Notes: a model not told the origin generated them from the letters alone. 64,000 bases of DNA from Mycobacterium sp. MS1601 (GCF_001984215.1 NZ_CP019420.1:1364001-1428000); one strand, 5' to 3'. Counted from the first letter of the stretch, positions 1-8,546 are shown. Made by a program: numbers and translations.

Positions 1-626
1 GTTTCGCCGCCTACCTGCAGCAGCTGACCATGGAATCGAACGGAAAGTCGGTGCGCGCCGACGGTACTGCGGTGACCACCGATACCGGTGAGATCTTCTG
101 GGGCGAGCCGGGAACCAACGGCCAGCATGCCTTCTACCAGTTGCTGCACCAGGGCACCCGGCTGGTGCCGTCGGATTTCATCGGCTTCTCACAGCCGACG
201 GACGACCTGCCCACCGCCGACGGCACGGGGAGCATGCATGACCTGTTGATGAGCAACTTCTTTGCCCAGACTCAGGTGCTGGCGTTCGGCAAGACCGCGG
301 AAGCCATTGCCGCAGAGGGCACCCCGGCTGATGTGGTGCCGCACAAGGTGATGCCGGGCAACCGCCCGTCGACGTCCATCCTCGCCACCAAGCTCACGCC
401 GTCGGTGGTCGGACAGCTGATCGCACTCTACGAGCACCAGGTGTTCACCGAAGGCGTGATCTGGGGTATCGACTCGTTCGACCAGTGGGGCGTGGAGCTG
501 GGCAAGACGCAGGCAAAAGCCTTGTTACCCATCATCACTGCCGATTCGCCGCCCGCCGAGCAGTCGGACAGTTCCACCGATGCACTGGTGCGCCGCTACC
601 GCGTCGAGCGGGGCCGGGCGGGCTGA
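1..626 (+). CDS. pgi: Glucose-6-phosphate isomerase, C-terminal part (5' end outside window)
   Basis: Interconverts glucose-6-phosphate and fructose-6-phosphate in cytosolic glycolysis and gluconeogenesis. The open frame enters from the left edge (codons begin at base 3), so only about the last 207 of roughly 550 residues are present. Two family hallmarks are visible: [20 protein letters not shown], with the active-site His, and near the end a [15 protein letters not shown] stretch with the conserved Lys. A perfect hairpin follows the stop and the next gene is convergent. The call is secure; the missing N-terminus is only a window-edge effect. Confidence 0.97.
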   Translation, partial: FAAYLQQLTMESNGKSVRADGTAVTTDTGEIFWGEPGTNGQHAFYQLLHQGTRLVPSDFIGFSQPTDDLPTADGTGSMHDLLMSNFFAQTQVLAFGKTAEAIAAEGTPADVVPHKVMPGNRPSTSILATKLTPSVVGQLIALYEHQVFTEGVIWGIDSFDQWGVELGKTQAKALLPIITADSPPAEQSDSSTDALVRRYRVERGRAG

Positions 627-646
627 GTAACCCCAGGAAAGCGCAA

Positions 647-679
647 TGCGGCGCGTGACCGTCATGGTCACGCGCCGCA
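647..679. terminator. Strong hairpin between convergent genes
   Basis: Two perfectly complementary 14-base arms (647-660 and 666-679, TGCGGCGCGTGACC and its complement) flank a five-base loop. The hairpin lies just past the pgi stop and just before the stop of the opposing gene. No U-tract follows on either strand, as is common for mycobacterial terminators. I infer a bidirectional terminator. Confidence 0.75.
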
Positions 680-704
680 CTGCTGTGTCGGTCAGCCCGT
701 CGGA

Positions 705-1121
705 TCAGGGGGCCGGGATGGTGGCACAGCCGACGTTCGGGATACATCCCGTTGCTCCGCCGGGGCCAGCAGTTCCGCTGGGGCCGAAGGGGATTGAGCC
801 GCTGGCTCCGTCGGGACCCGCCGTTCCGCCCGGTCCACCGGGGATCACTCCGCTGGCTCCGCCGGGACCGGCTTCACCTGCCGGCCCGAACGGAATGCTG
901 CCGGCTGCGCCGCCGGGACCGGCCTGCCCGTCGGGGCCGTAGGGGATGTCGACGTTCGCGCCACCGGGGCCTGCGGTGCCGATATCGGCACACGGAGTGC
1001 CGTCGGCGTTCACACACGGCGGGGGTGCCGGCTCGGCCATTGCGGCGGGAGCGAAGGCGAACGCCGCGGCTGCGGCACCTGCGAACAATGCGGGAGTCAT
1101 TTTCGAGAGTTTCACCATCAT
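705..1121 (-). CDS. Secreted Gly/Pro-rich repeat protein, collagen-like
   Basis: A 138-residue protein of unknown function. The first 30 residues form a signal peptide: a Lys-containing start, a long Ala/Phe-rich core and an AMA-E type cleavage site. A short Cys-containing segment follows (PPCVNADGTPC), then four consecutive 17-residue repeats of the form GPxGxAGPGGAxGxIPx, preceded by one partial copy. A third Cys pair (CIPNVGC) lies near the C-terminus. The pattern suggests an exported, extended, disulfide-capped wall or surface protein, but I recognise no family. It could start at either Met 1 or Met 2. It is convergent with pgi. Confidence 0.8.
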   Translation of the reverse strand: MMVKLSKMTPALFAGAAAAAFAFAPAAMAEPAPPPCVNADGTPCADIGTAGPGGANVDIPYGPDGQAGPGGAAGSIPFGPAGEAGPGGASGVIPGGPGGTAGPDGASGSIPFGPSGTAGPGGATGCIPNVGCATIPAP

Positions 1122-1275
1122 GTGAGTTGGGCTACCACGGTCCTGCGATCCTTAAACCAGCTTGGTATCCGTCCGGCACGGTGACGCCGATCACCTCCTG
1201 TTAACAGCAGGTTAAGCAGCCTTCCAGCGATTGACGCGCGCTTGCCCCTGGTCGAACATAGTCGTGCAACCGCTT

Positions 1276-1291
1276 GCGCAAAGCATTGCAC
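1276..1291. promoter_or_regulatory. LacI-type operator, copy 1
   Basis: The 16-base element GCGCAA-AGCA-TTGCAC is an inverted repeat with one mismatch. It lies 26 bases before the GTG start of the flavin reductase gene. The same architecture, GCGCAA-N4-TTGCGC, recurs in front of the dioxygenase gene at 8502-8517, beside the LacI-family gene. A weak promoter candidate (TTGACG at 1231, AACATA at 1255) would place the operator just downstream of the transcription start, where a repressor would block elongation. The operator assignment is inference from the matched pair. Confidence 0.7.
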
Positions 1292-1317
1292 GAGCGATTT
1301 CCGACGGGAGGAACAAC

Positions 1318-1944
1318 GTGCCGGCCAGGCAGATCGACATCACCGCGCTGGACCCCGCGCTGGCATACAAAGTGCTGGTGGGAGCGGTGCAGCCGCGACC
1401 GATCGCGTGGGTGTCCACGGCCGCCCCCGACGGCACCGCCAATCTGGCCCCCTTCAGTTTTTTCACCGTCGCATCCCGGGAACCGGCCACTGTGCTGGTG
1501 TCCATCGGCCCCAAGGCAGACGGCGGGGTGAAGGACACCCTGGCCAACGTGCGCGCCACCGGTGACTTCGTGGTGAACATCGCGTCCTTCGACCATCACC
1601 TCGCGGTGAGTACGTCAGCAGCCACGGTGGCCCCCGAGATCGACGAGTTCGAACTGGCCGAACTGACCCGGGTGGACTCCGACGTGGTGCGGGCGCCGCG
1701 GGTGGCCGAAGCACGCCTGAGCATCGAGTGCCGCCTGTTCGAGGAGCATCAAATCGGCACGGACACAGTCGTTTACGGGACCGTATTACGAGTTCACGCC
1801 GCTGAGGGCGTACTCGATGACACATTGCGGGTGGACAACGACGTACTCAATCCGTTGGGCCGTCTCGCCGGTCCGTGGTTCGCCGGCCCCCTGACCGCCA
1901 TCCCCGAAGGCTGGCAGGCCGAGTCGACGGTGACCCGTGGCTGA
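1318..1944 (+). CDS. Flavin reductase family protein (DIM6/NTAB type)
   Basis: A 208-residue FMN-binding split-barrel protein of the family that supplies reduced flavin or acts as a small flavoprotein oxidoreductase. The family core is plain: VGAVQPRPIAWVSTAAPDG, then NLAPFSFFTVASREPATVLVSIG and KDTLANVRATGDFVVNIAS. I chose GTG 1318 because GGGAGG sits six bases upstream and the protein then begins next to the conserved core; an ATG at 1231 would put the operator inside the gene. It is the first gene of the catabolic operon and overlaps the next by 8 bases. The monooxygenase two genes on looks single-component, so the partner of this reductase is unclear. Confidence 0.85.
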   Translation: MPARQIDITALDPALAYKVLVGAVQPRPIAWVSTAAPDGTANLAPFSFFTVASREPATVLVSIGPKADGGVKDTLANVRATGDFVVNIASFDHHLAVSTSAATVAPEIDEFELAELTRVDSDVVRAPRVAEARLSIECRLFEEHQIGTDTVVYGTVLRVHAAEGVLDDTLRVDNDVLNPLGRLAGPWFAGPLTAIPEGWQAESTVTRG

Positions 1945-2773
1945 ACACCTGCGTGTCGGCGTCGTACAACTGGAGGCGGTGCCGGGCCGCGCTGATCTGA
2001 ACCTGGCTGCAGCCGAGCGTCAGGTCACTCAGTTGGCCGGCCAGGGAGCCGGCGTGGTGGTCCTGCCGGAGTTGTTCGCCACCGGCTACGACCTCGACAT
2101 GGACCTCGACGGCGCCAGCCACGACGCCGACGAGCACACCGAGACGGTGACGGGTTGGGCGCGCGAGCACGACCTGGTGATCGCCACCGCGCTGCTGACC
2201 CGCTCGACTGCGGGAGAGTTGATCGACCTGGCCGTCGTCATCGGCGCCGAAGGCGTGCTGGCCTCGGCGTCCAAGCGGTTCCTCTGGGGCGGCGAGCGCC
2301 GCAAATTCGGCCGCCGCGTGGAACCCGGCGCACTGGTCAAAACACCTTTCGGCACAATCGGTGTCGCCATCTGTTATGAAGCGGGATTCCCCGAGGTGGT
2401 GCGCGATCTGGCGCTGCGCGGGGCGGACATCATCGCCATTCCTGCCGCTTTCGGCCGCCAGCGGCTCTACGCCTGGGAACTGCTCACCCGCTCACGCGCA
2501 CTGGAGAACGGCTGCTTCGTAGCAGCCGCCGGCCTCACCGGCACCAATCCCCGCGGAGTGTCGTTCGCCGGGCACAGCCGCATCATCTCGCCCACCGGAG
2601 ACATTCTCGCCGGTATGGCCATGTCCCCCGGCTCCGCCGTGGCCGCCGTGGACCTCGCTGACATCGATCGCTCCCGGGCCGAAATCCCCTACCTGTCAGA
2701 CCTCATCGCCGATCGCGTGGAGGCCGCCGCTGAAGACGAAGGAGAACAAACATGGCTGACGTCGACGTCGTGA
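1937..2773 (+). CDS. Carbon-nitrogen hydrolase (nitrilase superfamily amidase)
   Basis: A 278-residue cytosolic hydrolase of a C-N bond in an amide, carbamoyl or nitrile substrate. The catalytic triad is visible as Glu45 (VVLPELFATGY), Lys113 (ASKRFLWGG) and Cys146 (GVAICYEAGFPE). The size and the C-Y-E context fit the amidase/carbamoylase branches better than true nitrilases, which are longer. The GTG start overlaps the upstream stop by 8 bases, and the 3' end overlaps the monooxygenase start by 22 bases, so translation is coupled. In this operon it could hydrolyse a ring-cleavage amide such as maleamate, or deamidate the incoming pyridine; that role is inference. Confidence 0.87.
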   Translation: MAEHLRVGVVQLEAVPGRADLNLAAAERQVTQLAGQGAGVVVLPELFATGYDLDMDLDGASHDADEHTETVTGWAREHDLVIATALLTRSTAGELIDLAVVIGAEGVLASASKRFLWGGERRKFGRRVEPGALVKTPFGTIGVAICYEAGFPEVVRDLALRGADIIAIPAAFGRQRLYAWELLTRSRALENGCFVAAAGLTGTNPRGVSFAGHSRIISPTGDILAGMAMSPGSAVAAVDLADIDRSRAEIPYLSDLIADRVEAAAEDEGEQTWLTSTS

Positions 2774-3993
2774 TCTGCGGAGCGGGTATCGGTGGCCTGG
2801 CCGCCGCTGCCGCGCTGCGCGCACAGGGAATCGCGACCACCGTGCTGGAGCAGGCTCCGGCGCTCGGTGAGATCGGCGCAGGTCTGCAACTGGGCCCCAA
2901 TGCCACCCGCGTGCTGATGCACCTGGGCCTCGAAGAGGCCATGGACCGCATCTCCCTCGAGGTTCAGGAGACCGTCAACCGACGTTGGTCCGACGGCTCG
3001 ATCATTGCCAAGACCACGCTGGGAGCAAGTGCCACAGCACATTACGGATCGCCCTACCTCCAGGTGCACCGTGCCGACCTGCACGGCGCGCTACTGCAGG
3101 CCGCCGTGGGCGAGGAGTTCTCCGGCCCACCCGCCAAGATCCTGACCAACAGCACCGCCGTCGGCGTCGACGAGAGCGACCCGCTGCGGCCGCGCGTGCT
3201 GCTCGCCGACGGCACCGCCGTCGACGGCAACGTGGTGATCGGCGCCGACGGCGTGCGCTCCACCATCCGCGAGTACATCGGGGCACCCAACGATGTACTC
3301 GACAGCGGCGACATGGCGTTCCGCACGCTGATCGACGGTGACGCGGTGCGCAAGGACCCCACCACCCGCTTCATCGTCGACTGGCAGGCCGGCAATGTCT
3401 GGTTCGGGCCCGGCGGTCACCTGGTGGTCTACCCGGTGCGTAGGCAGAAACTGATCAACATCGTGGGTATCTTCCCGGTCAGCGACGAGGTGTCCCGCGA
3501 CTGGAGCAGGCCCGCCACCCATGAGGAGCTGCTCGCCGCCTACACGGGCTGGGATGAACGCGTCATCGCACTGCTCAGCAAGGCCACCGGCCCGATCGTG
3601 CTGTGGGCGCTGAAGTGCCAGGAACCGTTCTCGCAGTGGAACCGTGGCAACATCGCCCTGCTGGGTGACGCCGCCCATTCGATGGTTCCCTATGTGTCCC
3701 AGGGAGCTTCGCAGTCCATCGAGGACGCCGCAGTACTCGCCGAGGAACTGGCCGCCGTCGATGCCGCCGGCGTCTCCACCGCGCTGGAGGGCTACGTCCA
3801 GCGCCGGGCCGAACGCGCCCGTGCCGTTCAGATCGCCGCGATGGACAACCGCGGAGTGTTCCACCTCCCCGACGGGGACGCACAGCGCGAGCGTGACGCA
3901 AGGATGCGCGCGGTCGCCAAGAACGTCGACAGCAAGCTCGACTGGATCTACCAGGGCACGCCGCTGGGCGGGCTCGCCGCTTCCGCCCGCTGA
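2752..3993 (+). CDS. FAD-dependent monooxygenase (salicylate / 6-hydroxynicotinate hydroxylase type)
   Basis: A 413-residue group A flavoprotein hydroxylase that would use NAD(P)H and O2 to hydroxylate an aromatic ring, often with loss of a carboxylate. It has the N-terminal dinucleotide motif GAGIGG (residues 10-15), the DG motif near residue 168 (VVIGADGVRST) and the GD motif at 305-306 (LLGDAAHSMVPYVSQGA). This matches salicylate hydroxylase and NicC. Because a NicX-like dioxygenase lies in the same regulon, the likely product is 2,5-dihydroxypyridine, for example from 6-hydroxynicotinate or another hydroxypyridine. The family call is firm; the substrate is inferred from context. Confidence 0.88.
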   Translation: MADVDVVICGAGIGGLAAAAALRAQGIATTVLEQAPALGEIGAGLQLGPNATRVLMHLGLEEAMDRISLEVQETVNRRWSDGSIIAKTTLGASATAHYGSPYLQVHRADLHGALLQAAVGEEFSGPPAKILTNSTAVGVDESDPLRPRVLLADGTAVDGNVVIGADGVRSTIREYIGAPNDVLDSGDMAFRTLIDGDAVRKDPTTRFIVDWQAGNVWFGPGGHLVVYPVRRQKLINIVGIFPVSDEVSRDWSRPATHEELLAAYTGWDERVIALLSKATGPIVLWALKCQEPFSQWNRGNIALLGDAAHSMVPYVSQGASQSIEDAAVLAEELAAVDAAGVSTALEGYVQRRAERARAVQIAAMDNRGVFHLPDGDAQRERDARMRAVAKNVDSKLDWIYQGTPLGGLAASAR

Positions 3994-4020
3994 AACCTCC
4001 ACCTTCTGAAAGGCACAACC

Positions 4021-5043
4021 ATGAACGTTCGCAGAACCCGCGCAGCGGTTGCTCTCTTCGCCATCCCGCTGCTGATGACCGCCGCGTGCGGGTCCAGCTC
4101 CTCGGAGGAGGAGACCGCCGGCAGTGATTCCCCCGTCGTCAAGATGGACGGCGTCGTACCCGACCCCTTCGGCGTCGTGCCGGTGTTCGTCAAAGAGGAA
4201 GGGCTGGACAAGAAGTACGGCTTCACCCTCGAGTACACCGAAGGCGACCCGGCGGGCGGCACCACCCCGTTCCTGCAGGGCCAGGTACAGCTGGGCCCCG
4301 GTGACGCGGTGTCGGCGGCCATCGCCAACGGCGAAGGCCATGACACGGTCGCCTACTACCCGCTGATGTCCCAGACCGCAGGCATCATCGCCAGCGGCGC
4401 CAGCGGAATCAAGAGCCCGGAAGACCTGCGCGGCAAGCGGGTCGGCCACTTCGGCAACGACTCCGGCACCACGCAGGCCATCACGCTGACCCTCAAGGAC
4501 GGCTGGAACATCGACGTCAACAAGGACCTGACGCTGGTGCAGTCCTCGCCGGAAGCCCTGCCCGCGCTGCTGGCCCAGGGCGAGGTCGACGCGATCTTCA
4601 ACTTCGAGCCGTTCGGTGACCGCGCCGTCCAGATGGCCGACGGCACCCGCGTTCTCGAAGTCACCAAGTACTGGCAGGACAAGGAGGGCTGGGCACCGCC
4701 GCTGGCCATGCTGTGGTCCAACCGTAGCTGGCTCACCGAGAACCCAGAGCTGGCCAACAATGTCGTCGCCGCCTACAGCGAGGCAATGCAAACCATGATC
4801 GACGCCAACTACGAGACCTTCAAGGAAGAGCCGTACAAGTCGTTCCTGGACGCCGAGTCCGACGAGGAACTCGATCGCCTGGTGACCTACTGCCAGGATC
4901 TGCCCTGCTACACCAACTCGTGGACCGAGGAAGACGCCACCGCGATGAACGACTGGGTCAAGCGCATGGTCGACGACGGCATGCTGCCGAGCTACCCGGA
5001 GAACGCCCCGGCGGCCACCCTCGACTCGGTTCTGGCCAAATAG
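4021..5043 (+). CDS. NitT/TauT-type ABC importer, substrate-binding lipoprotein
   Basis: A 340-residue periplasmic-type binding protein of the SsuA/ThiY class. The signal peptide ends in a lipobox (LMTAAC, lipidated Cys23), followed by an acidic Ser/Glu linker. The mature part carries the typical KYGFTLEY, GVGD-like (LGPGDAVSAAIANG) and SPEDLRGKRVGHFGNDSG segments. GAAAGG lies about ten bases before the ATG. It is followed in the same operon by permease, ATPase and second permease genes. ThiY-like proteins bind pyrimidines and related small heterocycles, which would suit a pyridine-type substrate; specificity cannot be read from the sequence. Confidence 0.9.
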   Translation: MNVRRTRAAVALFAIPLLMTAACGSSSSEEETAGSDSPVVKMDGVVPDPFGVVPVFVKEEGLDKKYGFTLEYTEGDPAGGTTPFLQGQVQLGPGDAVSAAIANGEGHDTVAYYPLMSQTAGIIASGASGIKSPEDLRGKRVGHFGNDSGTTQAITLTLKDGWNIDVNKDLTLVQSSPEALPALLAQGEVDAIFNFEPFGDRAVQMADGTRVLEVTKYWQDKEGWAPPLAMLWSNRSWLTENPELANNVVAAYSEAMQTMIDANYETFKEEPYKSFLDAESDEELDRLVTYCQDLPCYTNSWTEEDATAMNDWVKRMVDDGMLPSYPENAPAATLDSVLAK

Positions 5044-5050
5044 TCGTTCC

Positions 5051-5809
5051 ATGTTGAGCAGACGGACCCAATCGGCCCTGTACTCGGTTGCCGGCGCCGC
5101 CTCCATCATCGCCCTGTGGGCGTTCGGCGGCGCCGGCAGCAACTTCATCGCCCCCATCGGCGAGGTGTTCGGTGAACTGCCCACGTTCCTGGCCGACCCC
5201 GACGTGTGGGCCAGCGTGGGTGAGACCTGGATGCGGGTGCTCATCTCGCTGGCGCTGGGGCTGGCGCTGGGCATCGCCGTGGCGGTGGTGATGTGGAAGT
5301 CGGATTTCTGGGGCCGTTTCGCCGGCGTGTACGTCGCGGTGTTCATCACCGTCCCGAGCACCATCACCGCGCTGATGGCGGTGTCGTTCTTCCGCAATGT
5401 CGAGCTGGGTGCGGTGGTGGTGCTGGTGGCCACCATCTTTCCGTTCGTGGCGCTGGTGGTGCTCTCCGCGCTGCGAGGAGTCGACCCTGGGCTACTGGAA
5501 ATGGCCGCGTCCTACCGCTATTCGCGCTGGCAGTACGTCAGGGAGATCCTGGTGCCCCACACCGCGGGGGCGGTGATGACGGCGATCCGCAACGAGCACG
5601 CCCATCTGTGGAAGGTGGTCGTCGTGGTGGAGATCTTCCTCGTCAGCAGCGGCATGGGGTTCCAGTTCGACCGTTCGTTTTCCAAGTTCAATCTCGTTGA
5701 CGTGATGCTGTGGCTGATCGTGTTCGCGGCCATTCTGCTGGCCACCGAGTACCTGGTGATCCGGCCTCTGGAGAAGAAGGCCCAGCATTGGACAGGAGTG
5801 TCGTCATGA
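5051..5809 (+). CDS. ABC importer permease 1 (SsuC/ThiX type)
   Basis: A 252-residue inner-membrane permease with about six hydrophobic segments. The cytoplasmic coupling loop that contacts the ATPase is recognisable (DPGLLEMAASYRYSRWQYVREI, with the conserved E-x-A-A-x-Y core). It starts 7 bases after the binding-protein stop and overlaps the ATPase gene by four bases (ATGA). The operon holds two different permease genes, so the transporter is probably heterodimeric in its membrane part. Confidence 0.9.
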   Translation: MLSRRTQSALYSVAGAASIIALWAFGGAGSNFIAPIGEVFGELPTFLADPDVWASVGETWMRVLISLALGLALGIAVAVVMWKSDFWGRFAGVYVAVFITVPSTITALMAVSFFRNVELGAVVVLVATIFPFVALVVLSALRGVDPGLLEMAASYRYSRWQYVREILVPHTAGAVMTAIRNEHAHLWKVVVVVEIFLVSSGMGFQFDRSFSKFNLVDVMLWLIVFAAILLATEYLVIRPLEKKAQHWTGVSS

Positions 5810-6624
5810 CCGTTCACCTCGAACCTCCGGCCACCGAAGAGATGAGTTTTCTCGATCTGTCGGGCATTTCGATCAACTACGGCACCAAGACCGCCGTGCG
5901 TGACATCGATCTACGGATCGGCGCAGACGAGTTCGTGTCGATCATCGGACCCAGCGGTTGCGGCAAGTCCACGCTGTTGCATGTGCTGGCCGGCCTGAAA
6001 TCGCCTGCGGCGGGCCAGATCACCTACCGCTGCACGGATGTCACCGCCGACGTGGGCAAGCGGCTGCGCACCGGATACGTCTTCCAGGATCACCGGCTGC
6101 TGCCCTGGCGCAGCGTGCGGCGCAACATCGAGATCGCGATGCGCAGCGCCGGGGTGCCGAAAGAGGAGTGGGCGGGCCAGATCGAGCGGTACCTGTCGCT
6201 GCTGCAGGTGCGAGACCACATCGATGCGTTGCCGATGAACCTCTCCGGCGGGCAGCGCCAGCGTGTGTCCATTGCCAGAGCGCTGGCCGTGCGACCCGAT
6301 CTGGTGCTGATGGACGAACCGTTCAGCGGCCTCGACGAGGTCACCGGTCGCACCATCCGGGTGGAACTGGACCGGATGCGGGAATCCTCGGCCACCCCGA
6401 CGCTGTTCGTCACGCACTCGATTCGCGAGGCCCTGTTCTTGTCCGACCGCATCCTCGTGCTCAGCCGGGGACCGGCCACGGTGCTCAAGGAGATCACCAT
6501 CGACCTGCCCCGGCCCCGCGCCTACGGCGATCCCCGCCTGGTCAAGCTGGAAGAGGAACTGGTCAACGAAGTGCTGCAGGTGTGGGAACCCACTGCGGAC
6601 AACGCCCCGGAGAAAACACCGTGA
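5806..6624 (+). CDS. ABC importer ATP-binding protein (SsuB/ThiZ type)
   Basis: A 272-residue ATPase that powers the importer. It has Walker A GPSGCGKST (residues 48-56), a Q-loop in YVFQDHRLLPW, signature LSGGQRQRVS (from about 146) and Walker B LVLMDEPFSGLD (from about 166), followed by the switch His in FVTHSIREA. The ATG overlaps the permease stop as ATGA, which decides the start against a longer upstream extension. Its 3' end overlaps the second permease by four bases (GTGA). Confidence 0.93.
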   Translation: MTVHLEPPATEEMSFLDLSGISINYGTKTAVRDIDLRIGADEFVSIIGPSGCGKSTLLHVLAGLKSPAAGQITYRCTDVTADVGKRLRTGYVFQDHRLLPWRSVRRNIEIAMRSAGVPKEEWAGQIERYLSLLQVRDHIDALPMNLSGGQRQRVSIARALAVRPDLVLMDEPFSGLDEVTGRTIRVELDRMRESSATPTLFVTHSIREALFLSDRILVLSRGPATVLKEITIDLPRPRAYGDPRLVKLEEELVNEVLQVWEPTADNAPEKTP

Positions 6625-7430
6625 CCACGCTGGACACCCCGGCCGTCGCCGAGCTCACCTCGACCCCGGAGCCGAAGCGAAACATCGCGTGGGTCAAGCG
6701 GTTCGGTGCCCCGGCACTGGCGATCCTGGTGGGGCTCGGCGTCTGGGAACTGGCCAGCATCACCTCCGACGGCTGGGTGCCGTCCATTGCGGACCTCTTC
6801 GAGGCCACCGGATCGGTGTTCTCGTCCGACACGCTGGTCTCCGATCTGCTGATCACGCTGCGACGGGTGCTGCTGGTATGGGCGGGGTCGGTGGCGGTGG
6901 GCCTGATCCTGGGCGTGGCAGCGGGTTTCAGCTGGCAGTTGCGAGCGTTCCTGCGCCCTGTCCTGGCGGTGGCGCTGGCAGTGCCCGACGTCGTCTACAT
7001 CATCATCGTCATCCTGATCCTCGGCACGGCGGAGAGCTCGGGCATCGTCGCGGTGATACTGGCCATCGCACCGCTGGTCATCAACGTGACCATGGCCTCG
7101 GTGCTGACCCGTGACATCCGCCTGGACGAGATGGCCGCCGCCTACAAGTTCGGGCCACTGACCTACATGCGGCACGTGCTGTGGTACCAGCTGCGCCCTG
7201 CCGCCGAGGCCGCGGCGCGGACGTCGTTCGCGTTCTCCTGGAAGCTGATCGTGCTGTTGGAGGCCATCACCTCCCCCGACGGCATCGGCGCCCGGATCAT
7301 CCAGGAGTTCAAGTTCTTGCGGCCGGCCGAGATGATCGTCTACGCACTGCTTTTCACGGCTTTGATGAAGGCCGTCGAGGTGCTGGTGATCGACCGGTTC
7401 CTGCGCACCAAGCCCGGCCCGGTCGCGTGA
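6621..7430 (+). CDS. ABC importer permease 2 (SsuC/ThiX type)
   Basis: A 269-residue permease with a roughly 30-residue cytoplasmic N-tail and about six membrane segments. It shows the same coupling-loop pattern as permease 1 (RLDEMAAAYKFGPLTYMRHVLW) but is clearly diverged from it. The GTG start lies in a GTGA overlap with the ATPase stop; a longer frame upstream is excluded because it would run through the ATPase gene. It is the last gene of the first catabolic operon and ends three bases from the stop of the convergent LacI gene. Confidence 0.9.
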   Translation: MTTLDTPAVAELTSTPEPKRNIAWVKRFGAPALAILVGLGVWELASITSDGWVPSIADLFEATGSVFSSDTLVSDLLITLRRVLLVWAGSVAVGLILGVAAGFSWQLRAFLRPVLAVALAVPDVVYIIIVILILGTAESSGIVAVILAIAPLVINVTMASVLTRDIRLDEMAAAYKFGPLTYMRHVLWYQLRPAAEAAARTSFAFSWKLIVLLEAITSPDGIGARIIQEFKFLRPAEMIVYALLFTALMKAVEVLVIDRFLRTKPGPVA

Positions 7431-7432
7431 GC

Positions 7433-8482
7433 TCAGCCCGTCGTCGACTCCCTGACCACCAGTTCGGTGGGCAGCGTGGTCGACGACGTCGGCAGGCCGT
7501 AGAGCACCGCCAGCAGGGTCTGCACCGCACGCACACCCATCTCCTCCATAGGGCTGCGCACCGTGGTCAGCGGGATCATCAGCTCGCCTGCCACCGGGAT
7601 GTCGTTGTAACCGGCCACCGCAACGTCACGACCCGGCCTGCGGTCCAGTTCGCGCAGGGCACCCATGGCGCCGATGGCGGAGAAGTCATTGACCGCGAAG
7701 ATGGCCGTCGGTGGTTTCGGTTGCGACAGCAGTTGCAGCGCGCCGGTGTGGCCGTGGTCGGCGTCGAAGCCCAGCTCCAGGATGTTGGTGGGCTTCACCT
7801 CGACACCCGCGGCCGCCAGAGCATCGACGCAGCCGTTGACACGGTCCACGCTGGTGCTGGCCCACATCGGGCCGGCAATGATGCCCACCTCGGTATGGCC
7901 AAGGGCGGCAAGGTGTTCCCCGATCTGGCGGCCGCCGCGGTAGTCGTCGCCGCACACCGACAGATAACCGGGGCTGCGGCGGGACACCAGGACAAAGCGG
8001 ACCTTGCGGCGTTCCAGTTCGGCGAGGTTGGTGCCGTCCAGGTGCGCGTCACCGAGGATCAGGCCGTCCACCCGGCGGCCGAGCAACAACTCGAAACGAC
8101 GGACCTGTTCGGCCGGTTCGTCGTGGGTGTTGGCCACGAAGGTCTCGTACCCGGCCTTGTCGGCCTCGGATTCGATGGCGTCGTACACCAGCGACAACAC
8201 GATGTCGGTGAGATGCGGCACCAGCACCCCGAGGGCGGTGGACCGGTTGGTGGTCAGGCTCGCGGCGTTCGGGTTCGGGGTGTAACGAAGTTCCTTGGCC
8301 AGAGCCACGATTCGAGCATCGGCTGCGCTGACCTGGGCGCCTGGAGTGGCCGCGCGACGCAACGCCCGCGACACCGTGGACACGTGCACACCGGCGGCAT
8401 CCGCAATCGTGCGCAACGTGACCGGACCATCGGGTGTCACCACACGCAATCCCTCCCTCAGCTGTCCCCCGCAATAGAGCAC
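7433..8482 (-). CDS. LacI-family transcriptional regulator
   Basis: A 349-residue regulator. The N-terminal LacI helix-turn-helix is at about residues 21-45 (VTLRTIADAAGVHVSTVSRAL), the hinge follows, and the rest is a periplasmic-binding-protein-like effector domain (LGVLVPHLTD, PTAIFAVNDFSAIGAMGAL, VAVAGYNDIP). Translation may begin at ATG 8482 or at an internal GTG about 15 codons in. The gene stands between the two catabolic units and diverges from the dioxygenase gene. The shared operators at 1276-1291 and 8502-8517 make it the obvious regulator of both, with a pathway intermediate as likely inducer. Confidence 0.9.
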   Translation of the reverse strand: MLYCGGQLREGLRVVTPDGPVTLRTIADAAGVHVSTVSRALRRAATPGAQVSAADARIVALAKELRYTPNPNAASLTTNRSTALGVLVPHLTDIVLSLVYDAIESEADKAGYETFVANTHDEPAEQVRRFELLLGRRVDGLILGDAHLDGTNLAELERRKVRFVLVSRRSPGYLSVCGDDYRGGRQIGEHLAALGHTEVGIIAGPMWASTSVDRVNGCVDALAAAGVEVKPTNILELGFDADHGHTGALQLLSQPKPPTAIFAVNDFSAIGAMGALRELDRRPGRDVAVAGYNDIPVAGELMIPLTTVRSPMEEMGVRAVQTLLAVLYGLPTSSTTLPTELVVRESTTG

Positions 8483-8501
8483 ACATCATAAGCAACCGTT
8501 C

Positions 8502-8517
8502 GCGCAATTCGTTGCGC
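8502..8517. promoter_or_regulatory. LacI-type operator, copy 2
   Basis: The perfect inverted repeat GCGCAA-TTCG-TTGCGC lies in the 64-base space between the divergent LacI gene (start 8482) and the dioxygenase gene (start 8547). It matches the element at 1276-1291 at 11 of 12 arm positions. From here the regulator could control itself and the dioxygenase-amidase pair. Confidence 0.78.
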
Positions 8518-8546
8518 AAAACCCGACCCACGACGAAAGAGGAGAA

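Noticed and set aside
1198..1207. Palindrome CTGTTAACAG as an operator
   Set aside because: A ten-base palindrome alone is too short; no second copy or convincing promoter overlap was found.
3091..5436. Very long minus-strand open frame (781 codons)
   Set aside because: It lies opposite the monooxygenase and binding-protein genes, is low in family-like sequence, and arises from high-GC codon bias on the other strand.
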